The notes: a model not told the origin generated them from the letters alone. A stretch of 64,000 bases of DNA from Glebionis coronaria (GCA_025667525.1 CM046878.1:77975696-78039695), one strand, 5' to 3'; shown: positions 1 through 10,507, counted from the stretch's first letter. Translations and numbers: made by a program.

Positions 1-1
1 C

Positions 2-1468
2 ACATCCAGCGCTGACAAAGGTAATCGTGGCGCTGATAGGAGTAACTTGAACGCTGATAAAGTTGCAGGTGGTGTTGATGTATTCCAGCCATCAACAATC
101 ATCAAAGATGTGTCCACACAGGTTTCTTCTTCTACTTTACCAATTATTGATCCAAAAGACAAAGGTAAAGGGATTCTGTTTGAAGAAGATGTTCCAAAGA
201 AAGATGCAGCACAAATTGCATTTGATGAACAGTTGGCTGCACAACTTTTGGAAAGAGAGTTGAAGAGGAGTGGTAGATCACCATTTATTGTTTCTGAGAG
301 TGAAGAAGAAAGTGGTGATGGAAAAGAAGATGATAGCTCAGATTCAAGTGTTCAAATTATTGAAGATCCAGAAAGGCTTGAATATGGGGATGAGCTAGCA
401 AAGGAAAGGTTGAGTGAGTTGAAGAATCAGATTGATTGGGACCTACCAGAAATCACCAGAATGTACCATGCTTGGGAAGACAAGGTTATGGACAACCCAG
501 GTATGAGTTTATCAGATCAAATTTGGGGGTTGGAAGTTCTTCTTAGGGTACAAGATGACATAAAGGTAATTATGAGGTTTAATGCACAAGAGTTCAAGAC
601 CTGGCTCAAGAGAGATAGAAGGCAGTTGTACTATAAGTTGCTTAGATGCCATCAACCCAGATGGACATACAAGAAGTTGCTGGCCTTATCTTTTGAGGAG
701 CTAGAGTATAGGGCACATCCTATTTGGAGGAAGGTGCAAGAACAAAATGTCTACCAGTTTCTTTCAGAAGAAAGGAAACAAGAGCTTGCTGAGGAAATGC
801 AGATTCAAAAGGAAATGAGGATTGCTCAAAGACCAGTGAAGAAAGGAGATCCTTTCCAATTTCCTAAAGATATGGATGTGTATTTTCCAAATGAAGGTGT
901 AATAAGGAAGCATCTCAAGCTTTCTCCATTGGAAGCTTCAGATTTGGTTAATGTAGTACCTCTAGATGACAGAAATCCAATCATCAGTTTTGATGAAGAT
1001 GAGTGTGGATTTTGGAAGATTGGCAGATTTGGAAAGGAGGTACATACTTTCACTTCAGTTATTTCTATTTTTGCAAGCATAGACAGAGAAGACTTGGTGC
1101 ATCTATGGAGATTAATAGAGGCCAAGTATACAGCTGAAGCACCTACTTCAGCAAATGGAATAAGACTTTGGAACACATTTATGACTTTGTGTGGTCCAAA
1201 AGAAGCAGATCCTGCCATATGGAAGGATCTTGAAGAAGATCTCAGTAATCTTCATTGGAGGCTTTATTCTACTTGTGGTGTATTTCATATGAGTTCTACA
1301 AAGTTTTCAGAATATTTACTTGTGGATGCTGACTATTTCTTGTCCAAAGAAGTGTTGGAGAAGATGCTAGAGACACCCTTGGAGATTGATTATACTAGTG
1401 ACGTGGCCAAAGACTTGATCAGATATGTTTATCACCAACATAAGAAGTTTTTGCAAGATTCCTCCTAA
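2..1468 (+). CDS. 3'-terminal ORF of a Sirevirus-like Ty1/copia element (partial at left edge)
   Basis: The frame is open from base 2, so the 5' end lies outside the window; the TTG at 47 is not a convincing start. It encodes a hydrophilic, acidic, charged protein of about 490 visible residues ending at TAA 1466-1468. The first codons form three 7-residue repeats around A-D-K/R (residues SADK, GADR, NADK). A second half follows with HTFTSVISIF, DLVHLWRLIEAKY and a C-terminal LEIDY-like segment, which resembles the ORF found after RNase H in Sirevirus-type elements of composites. It stops 60 bp before a polypurine tract and LTR, the expected place for that third ORF. I see no convincing transmembrane envelope features. 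The identity is by pattern, not by search; that it is retroelement-encoded is well supported by its position. Confidence 0.6.
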   Translation, partial: TSSADKGNRGADRSNLNADKVAGGVDVFQPSTIIKDVSTQVSSSTLPIIDPKDKGKGILFEEDVPKKDAAQIAFDEQLAAQLLERELKRSGRSPFIVSESEEESGDGKEDDSSDSSVQIIEDPERLEYGDELAKERLSELKNQIDWDLPEITRMYHAWEDKVMDNPGMSLSDQIWGLEVLLRVQDDIKVIMRFNAQEFKTWLKRDRRQLYYKLLRCHQPRWTYKKLLALSFEELEYRAHPIWRKVQEQNVYQFLSEERKQELAEEMQIQKEMRIAQRPVKKGDPFQFPKDMDVYFPNEGVIRKHLKLSPLEASDLVNVVPLDDRNPIISFDEDECGFWKIGRFGKEVHTFTSVISIFASIDREDLVHLWRLIEAKYTAEAPTSANGIRLWNTFMTLCGPKEADPAIWKDLEEDLSNLHWRLYSTCGVFHMSSTKFSEYLLVDADYFLSKEVLEKMLETPLEIDYTSDVAKDLIRYVYHQHKKFLQDSS

Positions 1469-1516
1469 GCCTTAAGTTTTTATTTAGAAACTTGATCATT
1501 GGAATAGATATCAAGT

Positions 1517-1528
1517 TTAGGGGAGGAT
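1517..1528 (+). other. Polypurine tract of the Sirevirus-like element
   Basis: The purine run AGGGGAGGA lies immediately 5' of the TGTTGGGAAT terminus of the LTR, the place where plus-strand priming occurs in LTR retrotransposons. Confidence 0.7.
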
Positions 1529-2062
1529 TGTTGGGAATAAAATATGGGTCAGTTCACTAGACGCTGATAAGAAGAATGTCAACGCTGATAGAAAGACATT
1601 GGACGCTGACAGCCAAGCGTTGACATTGAAGAAGTCAACGCTGATAGCCTTGAAGATTGACACTGATGGAATATCTTCATACGAATCTTTTTGTTTATTT
1701 GTTTCTTTATTTATGTATGGTAAAGATAAGCACAGCATTGTATTTTCTATTATTATCTTTACCTAGAATAGTTGATTCGTAGCTTATTGTACAAGACTTC
1801 TTGTTCTATAAAAGAAGATCTTTTAGGTTAAAGTAATATATCAGTTTTCATAAGTATTCGCAAGTTAAACCTCTTTCATTGTAGTCAAGCACGATTATTC
1901 TAATACAAGTGAAAGTTTGTTTAACATCTTTGTGTTTTAGATCAAGTGTTAATTCCGCATAACACTTTGTTACTTTACTCATAAGCAAAGGTTTCTCTAC
2001 GTGTAGTACTTGATCTAATCTCGTATACACAAAGCTTAATCGATCTAAGTTTGGGATCAACA
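1529..2062 (+). mobile_element. 3' LTR of Sirevirus-like copia element
   Basis: It begins TGTTGGGAATA directly after a polypurine tract. A TATA-like TCTATAAAAG lies at 1805-1814. The right end is placed at TCAACA (2062), which forms the short TGTTG/CAACA inverted terminus. The alternative end TCTCA at 2076 cannot be excluded, because the 5' LTR and the other TSD lie off the window. U3 carries a 21-bp-spaced array of the ACGCTGATA motif. Confidence 0.65.
1559..1668 (+). repeat. 21-bp-period GCTGATA array in LTR U3
   Basis: GCTGATA-type words occur at 1563, 1584, 1605, 1619 (as GTTGAC), 1640 and 1662. Most are spaced 21 bp apart. The same word with the same 21-bp spacing (11, 32, 53) encodes the ADK/ADR repeats of the adjacent ORF. 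Confidence 0.7.
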
Positions 2063-2163
2063 CAGTCAGCATCTCAGGCCCGTTCGGTTTGTGGGTTTTG
2101 GGATTGGGTAAGATATAGTTGGGTTTAGGTGAAATTGGTTGGCATATTTTTAATTTTTGCTAG
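2063..2163. other. Short spacer, no gene seen
   Basis: About 100 bp between the LTR and the LINE poly(A) tail. It contains a GGCCCGTTCGGTTTG word of the kind seen at MITE ends, but I see no matching partner and make no further call. Confidence 0.4.
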
Positions 2164-2232
2164 TTTTTTTTTCGAACGGCATAATTTATTATAAAGAGAA
2201 ACCTAGCAAGATGCTAGAAGGACAAAGAAAAA

Positions 2233-3474
2233 TTAGTCACATAAAGCAATGTGAGGGTTGTTGAACCACTCAATCCAATTCAAACTAGACTTTTTATTTC
2301 TACGTGAGATCCAATTGAAGGAGGCTAGCTTGATATCGTTGAAGATGAGATCTTTTGATGGACACTTTAAGGAGAAACACATCTCATTCCTGAACTTCCA
2401 AATGAACCAAAGTGTTGTTTGAACAACAACGTCAAAGTGAATGTATTGATTTGCAGGCAATGAGACTCGATCTGCTAAGTTCACAACATTTAGTAAAGAT
2501 ACAATTGGATTGTTGCGGATATTCCACCAACTAAGCACTTTAAGCCAAGTTTCTTTTGCTATGTTGCATGATGTGAAAAGGTGTTCTTCTGTTTCAATGT
2601 CATTGTCGCACACGGGACACCTTATGGAATTTAAGTCTATACATCTTCGATCAAGATTAGGACGGGTGGGAATTCTTTTGTGTTGAATCCTCCATGTTGA
2701 AATATTGATTTTTATAGGGAGAATTTTATTCCACCTAAAAGGTTGCGGGTTAAGAGGATAATCTAGACTTGTAATATGGCAACGAAAGCTCTTGACTGTG
2801 AACAACCTGTTGTCACTTACGGTGCATTCCCAAGAGTCTTGATATGATGAAAGGTAAAGATTAGATACTAAAGAATTAAACTCTTGAAGCTCACTTTGTT
2901 CGGCATGTGATCGAATAGGTCTTGACCAGGCCCAAAAAAATGAAAGTCGTGGAGCATGAGAAGTGCCTGTGTTAAGGGAGTTGATGGGAATGCCAGTAGG
3001 TTTGGGAGCTCGATCAATCACCATGCATTCTAAATTGGTTTCCAGCCGGAATAATCTAGGGAAAGCATCACAAAGCAAAGGGCCTCCAATCCAGGGATCA
3101 AGCAAAAAACGTGTTGCTTGACCATTACCAACTTTCCGTTTAAAGATTGATTCAATGTGTATTTCATATGGGTCAAGGTCTTCTTTCAGGTTAACAGTAT
3201 GATGCCAAGGTCCACCTTTATAAGAGTAAGAAAGAACAGTCCTAAGACCTCCATATTGTCCATGAATCGATACAATAAATTTTCTCCATAACGCTTTATC
3301 ATCTATCAAAAAACGCCACCACCATTTTGCTAGCATTGCTTGGTTGGAGATCTTTAAACTTCTGATACCTAGACCGCCTTGATTAAGAGGAGCAATAACT
3401 TTATCCCAAGCTATCCAAGCCATCTTCTTTTCATCTGAGTTGCCACCCAAAAAAAATTCTACGAGTACTTTCAA
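2233..3474 (-). pseudogene. LINE ORF2 C-terminal part (post-RT and zf-RVT domain)
   Basis: This 413-codon open frame starts just after the RT region, with the post-RT motif PLNQGGLGIRSLK. It continues through a long region typical of plant LINE ORF2, then a zf-RVT-type domain: FRWNKILPIKINISTWR, followed by a CPVCD/EEHLF/C/W cysteine-histidine pattern (residues about 285-325). In this family the domain is thought to bind nucleic acid. It is the longest undamaged stretch of the element. The upstream RT sequence is in another frame at about 3430-3470 (ORFs overlap), so the complete protein cannot be read from this copy. Confidence 0.8.
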
Positions 3475-4770
3475 GTTTCTTAATTATGGTGGATAGAGCT
3501 TTGAACGTGGAGAACAAATAAACGCCAACGTTACCAAGGACATACTTTAGAAGAGTTAAGCGTCCACCATAAGAAAGTGACTTACTTTTCCAATTGGAAA
3601 GCCGTTTTCGAAACCTCTCAACCAATGGTGACCAGTTATTGCATCTTGACATATTATACTTGGAAGACGTAAGTAAATGCAAGGGAGGTGTGCTGGTTGA
3701 CATCAAATGGAGCTTGCTATAGAATTAAGATCATGATCTGAAACCCCAATACCAAAAAGTTTACTTTTGTTGAAATTCACTTTAAGACCCGAAGTCAGAT
3801 GAAAACATGTGAGGATTCTAGATAGATTCTTTGCATTGGGTAAACTCCATTAGCCAACTATTAAAGCATCGTCTGCAAACTGAAGATGAGAGATAGGCAC
3901 CTTGTCTATGCCCACTTCAGCTCCCATGAATATTCTATTGTTTCTTGCTTCTAAAAACACCACATTTAGAGCCTCAACCGCCAAAATAAGCAAGAAGGGT
4001 GAAAGCGGATCACCTTGTCTAAGACCCTTTTCAATCTTAAATTCCCTAGTTGGTGATCCATTGATAAGGACCGAGGCATACGCCGAATCCAGGCACTAGT
4101 TAATCCAACTCCTCCATCTTGCACTAAACCCCATTTGGTTCTTGATGGAATTCAAGAAACACCAACTAAGTGTATCAAAGGCTTTTTCAAAGTCTACTTT
4201 GAGGAGCAGAAGCCTTTTCTTATGTTTTTTTCCCATGTAATTATTTCGTTAATAATTAGAGGACCATCGGTAATTTGCCTTCCCCTGATAAATGCCATTT
4301 GGGATTCACCAATAAGGATGGTATAACAAGTGTAAGGCGATTTGCTAGGATTTTAGCAATGATTTTGTATCGAAAACCAGATAAGCTAATTGGTCTAAAA
4401 TCACTAATGGTAATCGGATCATCAACTTTAGGGACAAGAGTAATGAAAGAAGAGTTACAACCTCTTGGGATGAAAGCCGTGGAGTGGGAATCTTTAACGT
4501 AAGCAACGATGTCGTCGCCTATGGTGTTCCAATGTTTTTTAGTAAACTTCAACGTGAACCCGTCAGGGCCAGGTGCTTTCTCCCCGCCATAATTCCAGAT
4601 GGCTTCTTTGATTTCTTGAGAGGTGAAAGGGCTTTCAAGAAATGTATTATCTATGTTCGATAGTTGCTTGAAGAGATTGCATGAAAACGAGGGTATGTTG
4701 TGATTAGTTTCTTTGAACTTAGACCGAAAGGAGAGAAAAATATGAGATTTGAAAGACGCAGGGTCTGTTA
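3475..4770 (-). pseudogene. LINE ORF2 reverse transcriptase region, frameshifted
   Basis: Minus-strand translation in three frames shows RT motifs in the right order: APGPDGF (near 4570), FRPISL (near 4405), VDFEKAFD with the first catalytic aspartate (near 4190), GLRQGDPLSPFLL (near 4010), and FADDALIVG with the catalytic aspartate pair (3852-3880). A stop codon directly follows FADDALIVG, and there are frame changes near 4300 and near 3710. The catalytic residues themselves are kept, so inactivity is due to the broken frame. Plus-strand ORFs here are antisense shadows. Confidence 0.8.
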
Positions 4771-4771
4771 T

Positions 4772-5586
4772 CTAAGACCCATCAATAGCAAGACCATTTA
4801 TTCTTGATCGATTTTTCCGGCTATTGATCATACCATGAAAAAAGCCTGAGTTTTCGTCACCCTCCAAAGTCCATTTTATCTTGGCCTTATGCTTTAAATC
4901 TTTTAGCTTTTGGTGTTCAATGTTAGCCAGCAATCTAACATTGTTTGTTCTCATATTCACATCAGCTAAGGTAAGAGGTGATACTTCTGCTTTTTGATCA
5001 ATTTCTTTAATTCCAACACGAAGAGTAGTAGCGGCGGCTGATTCAGATTCCTTTACTATGATTCTCCAACTTTTGATTGCCTTTTTGAGGTTCTGAAGCT
5101 TTAACTTAAAACGGACAGCCGAGCAAGTTTGGTGGCCACTGACTTGAGTGGACCAAGAACCTGTTAAAATATCATTGAAATCTTTATGAGACAGCCATGT
5201 GTTGAAGAACTTGAATGGCGTAGGACCAAAATCATTTGTCGGGTTAAGAAGCAGGATTGGCGAGTGATCCGAGAATTCCCTAGTAAGAGCCAGAGTGTAG
5301 GAATTTGGCCTTCTATTCAAGACATGATTAGAAACTAAAATTCTATCAAGTTTGCTTAGTTTATAACCCACGTTATTCATCCTAGTAAAATGCATACCTC
5401 CCATAGGAAGGTCTAAGAGACCTGCTGAATCAATAAACTCATTAAAGATTGACACACTTCGTTGACAAAAGTGAGAGCCCAAGCGTTCTGAAGCAGAACG
5501 AACCTCATTGAAGTCTCCCATGACGATGGATAATTTGTTTTGAGAGATGATTAGAGTCGTGAGATCTTTCCAAAGGCTTTTTTTCT
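4772..5586 (-). pseudogene. LINE ORF2 endonuclease C-terminal portion
   Basis: The frame contains IVMGDFNEVR, LDRILVSN and SDHSPILL, hallmarks of the exonuclease-endonuclease-phosphatase fold; the SDH histidine is a catalytic residue in the family. ATG 5521 is internal, since coding sequence continues upstream through LWKDLTTLI to about 5560. A slip in an A-run near 5565 separates it from a YAPQ segment. The last codons reach a TAG at 4772-4774, after which RT-linker coding continues in the same frame, so this is a nonsense mutation, not a true end. The N-terminal part of EN is absent. Confidence 0.75.
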
Positions 5587-5605
5587 TTGAAGGTTTTGAG
5601 GAGCG

Positions 5606-5731
5606 TATATTATAATAAAAACAACAACGACAACAATATCCAATCTCACAAAGGCAGGATAAGGGGAGGTAACATATAGACAGATCATACCCTTAACTTC
5701 CGGAGACCCGCATTTAAGGAGACTGTTTCCA
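5606..5731 (-). mobile_element. Au-like SINE
   Basis: On the minus strand it begins GGAAACAGTCTCC, has a central TACCTCCCC-type pyrimidine segment, and ends in (TTG)n (seen on the plus strand as AACAACAACGACAACAA). This is the architecture of the plant Au SINE family. It abuts the truncated 5' end of the LINE. No clear TSD was found. Confidence 0.6.
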
Positions 5732-6364
5732 AAAAAACCTACGGCTTAAATTTTACTTCATATGACTAATTCGAAAGTTCATATATTTCTCAATCTTTTT
5801 CATCTTTCCATCTGACTTTTTTGTTACTAACAGAATTTAGATTGAAGTGTGACTCTACAAGTTTTGGTTTTCGTTGTTTAGCTCTTCGGATTTGAGAACA
5901 CGAGATCTCTAAGGTTTCGGTTTAGGGTTTAGCTTGTGATTTTGATGTCAAATTATTTCAAATCTTCATGTAAGACTTTAAAAAAAGATCTCATTTAAAA
6001 CTTTTGGGTTTAATTATATTTTGAAATTAATGGAGGTGAATAATCCTCTTTTGTTGTTACAAAGGTAAAGAAATACGATCTTCAATTGGGACAATTCTAG
6101 CTGTATTTTTTTCTTTATAATTTATTTCTTGGTTGTAGTTTGCAAACTACATCATTTATTTAATATTCCACTTTGTTGAAGTAAACCCTACCCAGAAACG
6201 AGTTAAAATAAATGTAAACACAAAATTATCTAAATAGACAATGTATTAATCCTAACCATTTTTTTCACCAAACTAAAAAACACGTGCCACGTCTCTTTTT
6301 AAAAGATAATGTATCATGCAAAACGTAAATCATTAAGCGAAAAAACACAATCGCGTTAAGTAAT
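5732..6364. other. AT-rich intergenic DNA, nothing recognised
   Basis: High A+T, no reading frame of useful length, no repeat termini recognised. Confidence 0.5.
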
Positions 6365-6605
6365 TTTTATTTATTTTTCAGTATACGGGCATTTTAATAT
6401 ATTTTGACGAATTTTTTTGTGATTTTTTTCAGTTACGATTGAAAAAATAACATATTTATATGTTTGAAACGACATGCAAGTTCATAATATCACATATTAG
6501 TTCATAATATCACATTTGATTTCATAAAAGCACATGCGATTTTAAAACAAAAAATTACATGTAACTGAAAAAATCCCTCAAAATTATACAATATTGACCC
6601 CTCTA
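6365..6605. mobile_element. Possible MITE with ~35-bp imperfect inverted ends
   Basis: Left arm (TATTTTGACGAATTTTTT ... TTCAGTTAC) and right arm (GTAACTGAAAAAATCCCTCA ... ATA) are imperfect inverted copies around a core holding short AGTTCATAATATCACAT repeats. The exact ends and TSD are unclear. Confidence 0.35.
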
Positions 6606-7021
6606 TTTAGAATATAATTCAATCTCATGATAATTGTATGATTCTTTTAATTTAATAGTAAAAAAAAATAATCATAGACAAAAACACACTTTCTAATTTT
6701 TTAAAATAAAGTATCTTTCAAACACTAAATTGCCTTTTAAGGTCTACTAGGGTTTTTGCCCGCGCTTCGCTGCGGCGCGAAGGGCGGGCGTTTTGCTAAT
6801 CAATCCGAGGTATGTAAGTTCGAAACGAAGCCTCATCTTATCAAGTGTCGCGGTTTTTTGGATCCCATGTTATCAACGCATTAGACATAACATGATAAAA
6901 CGCACAGTTGGTAGACACACAATCACATTAATACTTATTAAGCGTTAATTCAACCATGTTTCATGAACATAACATGTCGTAAAGAAAAATGAACGGCCAA
7001 ACATAACGTACTTGTATAAAC

Positions 7022-7605
7022 CTGAAAATGTAGGATCGTAGCCTTCACTGATCTTGGAGATGTCACTTTTATCCTTTAGTTGGGTATCTTCATCAGCTCC
7101 AGCAGAATTTGTGCTCGTTTTTTTGTATACTGTTGCGTTAGCAAGGACCTCTTTTCGCTCCCTTTTGCAGTCCATACACTGCTGCAATTTCTTCGTTGCA
7201 TCTTCCGACAACCCACTGACATAGAGTATATCAAAGCTGGTGCACAATATGAAATTTTTCCCAGTAAACTTCATAATTTCCAATATTTGTGGATCTTTTC
7301 CGTACCTACAACACACAGGGCAATAAAAAAGATTGATATAACAGGGTCAAGAGGCCAGAAATAATGAACCTTGACGCATAGTATATAAGCATACGAAATT
7401 AGGATACTCTAGCTACTTCACACTGCCTACTGATAATAAGTTTCTCGTGGCACTCTTCTTTTGCCTTTGGTTCGACGTCTATTGTTGCTAGTGTGTCACT
7501 CATTCCTACATAAATGTGCAAGAATACTTACCTATGATATTCAATATAATGCTTTCACTTCTTCCAAACTTCTATCCGGAAGCTCCGCAATCAAATGATA
7601 ATAAC
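7022..7605 (-). pseudogene. Broken multi-exon gene fragment, not recognised
   Basis: Three minus-strand segments have splice-like borders. 7532-7605 (TTGCAG before, GTAAG after) reads YYHLIAELPDRSLEEVKALY and then a stop. 7431-7505 reads MSDTLATIDVEPKAKEECHE. 7022-7305 reads YGKDPQILEIMKFTGKNF ... and ends TTTTCAG/GTTTAT. Another splice-like stretch lies at about 7790-7950. An OB-fold (RPA-like) protein, often carried by Helitrons, was considered for the TGKNF segment but the resemblance is weak. The exons could be a captured host gene, or the host transcript of the C/D-like units that lie upstream on the same strand. Confidence 0.35.
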
Positions 7606-8112
7606 CTGCAACGGAAAACCACAAAGCATTTTCAAACTCTAAAATGTATATGTAAACCGATAATAAAAAAAATCATCATGGCTGTGGAGTAAGAAAATCA
7701 AACTTTGTACCTTATATATTTCGAAGACTTCACACATTTCAAAGATTTGCGAAACATCATGAATATTGAATACATAAATATAAGACCGAGATGAGTAACA
7801 TGGAAACCAATTTAAAAAAATTAAGCTGACCTTCCAATAAACGTGTCTTGAAAATCCAACGGGCAGACCTGGTTTTTTTTCTTAAGACCTGAACTTGTTG
7901 GGAATCCGGTAGACTTGTAGTGCAACCCCCTGAGTCCCTGACACAAAACACCTAAATCGACAATAGAATATCATCACAACATTATTAACATACAAAATCA
8001 AACCGAAAGGCTATAGTTCTAACCATTCAATGTAAATGCAACCTCGAAAGGTCACCCCGCAAATCGGCTTTTGTTCTCGAGTTTCATTTCTGATTTTTCT
8101 GGGGTATATCAT

Positions 8113-8240
8113 AGGCTCAGATAAGACGCTATTTGGGGAGAACAGTCATAGCCCGGCATGGCTGCAACCTTCAAAGGTTGCCCCGCCAAGATTCGGGTTG
8201 TGTTATCTTTGCCCGCGCCCGTTTAAACTCATCACGGCCT
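8113..8240 (-). ncRNA. C/D-box snoRNA-like unit 1
   Basis: Minus strand, 128 nt. Terminal stem AGGC/GCCT; box C GTGATGA at 8229-8235; box D CTGA at 8117-8120. The internal hairpin (8160-8187) has an 8-bp perfect stem GCAACCTT/AAGGTTGC inside an outer GGC/GCC pair. The nucleotides just before box D (GCGTCTTAT) would be the guide. Best hairpin of the set. The snoRNA class is inferred from the boxes and stem; the unit is longer than most C/D snoRNAs, and I recognise no named family. Confidence 0.6.
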
Positions 8241-8471
8241 GACATTATCTATGACTTAATAAAGGAGGGAAATCACGATTATCTAAAAGTTTAATACATC
8301 ATCATATCTGTAATGTGTTTTGAAACTAAAACTCACGACCAACAACACCTCGTAATCCATGGCCAAAAAGTAAATGAACAACCATAATGGCCAACAAATG
8401 CATCCCTTTTAAACCGACTACATTCAAACCCATCATAGCTCGAATAATCGATTATTGCAAGAATTATATTA

Positions 8472-8563
8472 TATACCTTATAATAGAGGGGAATCCCGTT
8501 CCCCTAGGAACAGTGATCCCCTCTCATACCTAATATTTTATTACTCCCGCATCTCACAAATTC
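8472..8563. repeat. 92-bp inverted repeat, left copy, with inner palindrome
   Basis: Runs from TATACCTTATAATAGAGG to CATCTCACAAATTC and is an inverted copy of 13749-13840 with 3 mismatches in 92. Inside it, AGAGGGGAATC and GATCCCCTCT plus GTTCCCCTAGGAAC form a near-perfect palindrome (about 8484-8527). It could be a transposon terminal inverted repeat or two opposed Helitron 5' ends. Confidence 0.8.
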
Positions 8564-8611
8564 AGGTCCAATTGCATTCAGTCATAAAAGAAAAGAGGCT
8601 AACGCAAATGG

Positions 8612-8656
8612 AAGACACCAAGGCAAGTGTGAGCCGGCGTCTTTCCTGCGTCAATA
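8612..8656. other. Conserved short motif copy A (GTGAGCCGGC)
   Basis: The stretch GAAGACACC ... GTGAGCCGGC ... GCGTC matches 10642-10684 over about 42 bp. Both lie roughly 60-150 bp beyond the box D end of a C/D-like unit. Function is unknown; it may be another small-RNA piece or a processing hairpin. Confidence 0.35.
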
Positions 8657-8698
8657 TTTTTTTTATCAGTTTGTGAGGTATAGCATCGATGGTCCTAC

Positions 8699-8757
8699 CA
8701 AGAACCCATCATGGCTGCGACCGAACGATCACCCCGGGAAGATGCGGGTTCTAGTAA
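8699..8757 (-). repeat. Isolated copy of the snoRNA-unit hairpin, decayed
   Basis: CATGGCTGCGACCG ... CACCCCGGGAAGATG has the flanks of the internal hairpin of the C/D-like units. Two pairs are lost by changes consistent with C-to-T decay. No box C or D pair flanks it. Confidence 0.4.
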
Positions 8758-8799
8758 ACAAAATTCCGTATGGGTACAACTTTTATTCGAACAAATAAT

Positions 8800-8925
8800 A
8801 GGCTCAGATATGGCGCTGTTTAGGGAAAACCGGATAGATACGCATGGCTGCAACCTTGACTGATTTCCACGCCAAGATGCGTGCCATATCAAGTTTAACC
8901 GCGCCGTTAAAACTCATCATCGCCC
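8800..8925 (-). ncRNA. C/D-box snoRNA-like unit 2
   Basis: Minus strand. Box C ATGATGA at 8914-8920, box D CTGA at 8804-8807, closing pairs GGC/GCC. The internal hairpin (8844-8873) keeps GGTTGCAGCC on one side, but the other side (GGCGTGGAAATCAG) has lost pairing, so the fold is damaged. The putative guide before box D is CAGCGCCATAT. A further box-C-side remnant (AAACTCATGACAGCC on the plus strand) sits at 8980-8996. Confidence 0.5.
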
Positions 8926-10165
8926 AAGATATTAGATCCCAGCCAACATGCAGGCTATATTATCTTTACCCACGGCCATTTAAACTCATGACAGCCCGAC
9001 ATAAAGAAGAAACACATAGCCCATATAGGAATGCTGTGTCTTTCCCATAATGTGATGACTGATGAGTTGACTAAGGCTGACAAAGTACCAAACATTGGTT
9101 TCTAGCAAATTTCGAAATGATACTGTATTTAGCATTAGGAACAAAAATTTTGAACAATACAACATTATGAAATTCACCCCAAAAACAAAACGAAAGATAT
9201 ACCTGGATTTTTACTTGCTCTTTATCAGAGCCGCATGAGCCTTTTTCAGCATTAGCCACCTCATCGTGAGACTTTTCCGTTTCCCGAGCCGTAGTGAGTA
9301 AGTTCTTTCCGTCCTGGGCCTGTAGGGCACCTGCACATCTGTCTCTCTCTCTCTCTCGTCAAAGCCACGATTTAAGGCTTGTGTTATATATTTGTGTGCT
9401 TCACTAATATAGAAAGAACACAACTTACCTAACAAAGCCTAAAACGACACTCAGTTGACGTAACCAATGGTCTCCACATGATCACGCTAAATAGTGTCAC
9501 ATGTTGTCCTAAAATCACGTATAACAGACCATAAACAATACAATCTAATAACTAATTCACATAACCTTATTATAGTTCGTAAAATTCATTAAAACATTTG
9601 TAGAAACACTGAAACTTCATTAAAATCTGTGGTGGTTCTTATAGCTCATTAAAAATGAGTATGAATTTCATTTATTTTCTGAAATGGTTTTGGCATAAGC
9701 AATTAAAGCAGCTCATTCAAAGAGACAATACCTTTTCCTCGAGAGAACCCAAAAACTGAATATTTAGAAGTAAAATTCCTCGACCTTGAGACCTGGTTCA
9801 TAATACCTGCAGACTGATATGATGCTCTTGTCAACAAAGTAAGCTAAAATCATTACAGTTTGAAAATAGTAGTAATTATGTATTTTCAATTGAAATACAA
9901 TATGTTACTGGGTAAACATTAACTATTGTTAGTTCTTAAACTTGTTTTAAATTAAGAGACTATAAATCAGTAGCTGCATTTAGAATTTTTGTTACTTTCA
10001 AACCTTGTTATCTTCCTATGAATCGGCACAGTCAGACTCTTATAAAGAAATTGAAGTCCCGAGTTCCGAAACTCCTACATTCGAGGAGATTTCGCTTTTT
10101 CCCGACGAAATAAAAATCATATTCAGCGTTGCTGGCGATTCAACACTAATGCATACTGGGTCGTT

Positions 10166-10295
10166 GAGGCTCAGATTAACTGGTATTTGAGAAAACCGGT
10201 CGCATTCGACATGGCTGCAAAGTTGATTGATTGCCCCGCCAAGACTCGAATGGTCCCAACTTTGTTCAAAACCTATTACTGTTCATCACTGCCTC
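10166..10295 (-). ncRNA. C/D-box snoRNA-like unit 3
   Basis: Minus strand, 130 nt. Terminal stem GAGGC/GCCTC, box C GTGATGA at 10283-10289, box D CTGA at 10171-10174. The internal hairpin (about 10213-10240) has outer GGC/GCC and inner GCAA/TTGC pairs. The putative guide before box D is ACCAGTTAAT. Sequence between the conserved blocks is largely different from the other units. Confidence 0.6.
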
Positions 10296-10379
10296 TAATA
10301 GTCGATCCCTGATCCAAAACCCCAATCTTAATCAATTAACCAAACTACTAAGTTATTCGGCAATATAATCATCGTATAT

Positions 10380-10507
10380 GAGGCTCAGATAGGCTAACAG
10401 TCAAAGGAAGAGGATACGTCTGTCATGGCTGCAACTGTATTCAGTTGCCCCGCCAGGATGTGGATAATCTCACCTCCATCAAAGGCGTTCGCACTCATCA
10501 CAGCCTC
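10380..10507 (-). ncRNA. C/D-box snoRNA-like unit 4
   Basis: Minus strand, 128 nt. Terminal stem GAGGC/GCCTC, box C GTGATGA at 10495-10501, box D CTGA at 10385-10388. The internal hairpin has a 7-bp perfect stem GCAACTG/CAGTTGC with a 4-nt loop, different in sequence from unit 1 but equally paired. The putative guide before box D is TGTTAGCCTAT. Confidence 0.6.

Larger units (their letters stand above)
2164..5586 (-). mobile_element. L1-type LINE, 5'-truncated and decayed
   Basis: Read on the minus strand, the segment contains in order: the C-terminal part of an endonuclease/exonuclease/phosphatase-type EN, a reverse transcriptase, a zf-RVT-type C-terminal domain, and a short poly(A) tail (T-run at 2164-2172 on the plus strand). 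Order and domains fit plant L1-clade LINE ORF2. The EN N-terminus and all of ORF1 are missing: coding similarity begins at a YAPQ-like segment and stops abruptly beside a SINE at about 5590. Several frameshifts and in-frame stops show that it is a dead copy. No target-site duplication was found. Confidence 0.85.

Noticed and set aside
826..1218. 130-codon minus-strand frame inside the Sirevirus-like ORF
   Set aside because: Antisense shadow of the long plus-strand frame, with no recognisable protein.
3902..4502. Plus-strand open frames across the LINE
   Set aside because: They are antisense to conserved RT motifs on the minus strand.
6945..7316. Helitron RPA gene
   Set aside because: Position near a Helitron 3' end is suggestive, but the residues do not convincingly match an OB-fold protein, so it is left as an unrecognised fragment.
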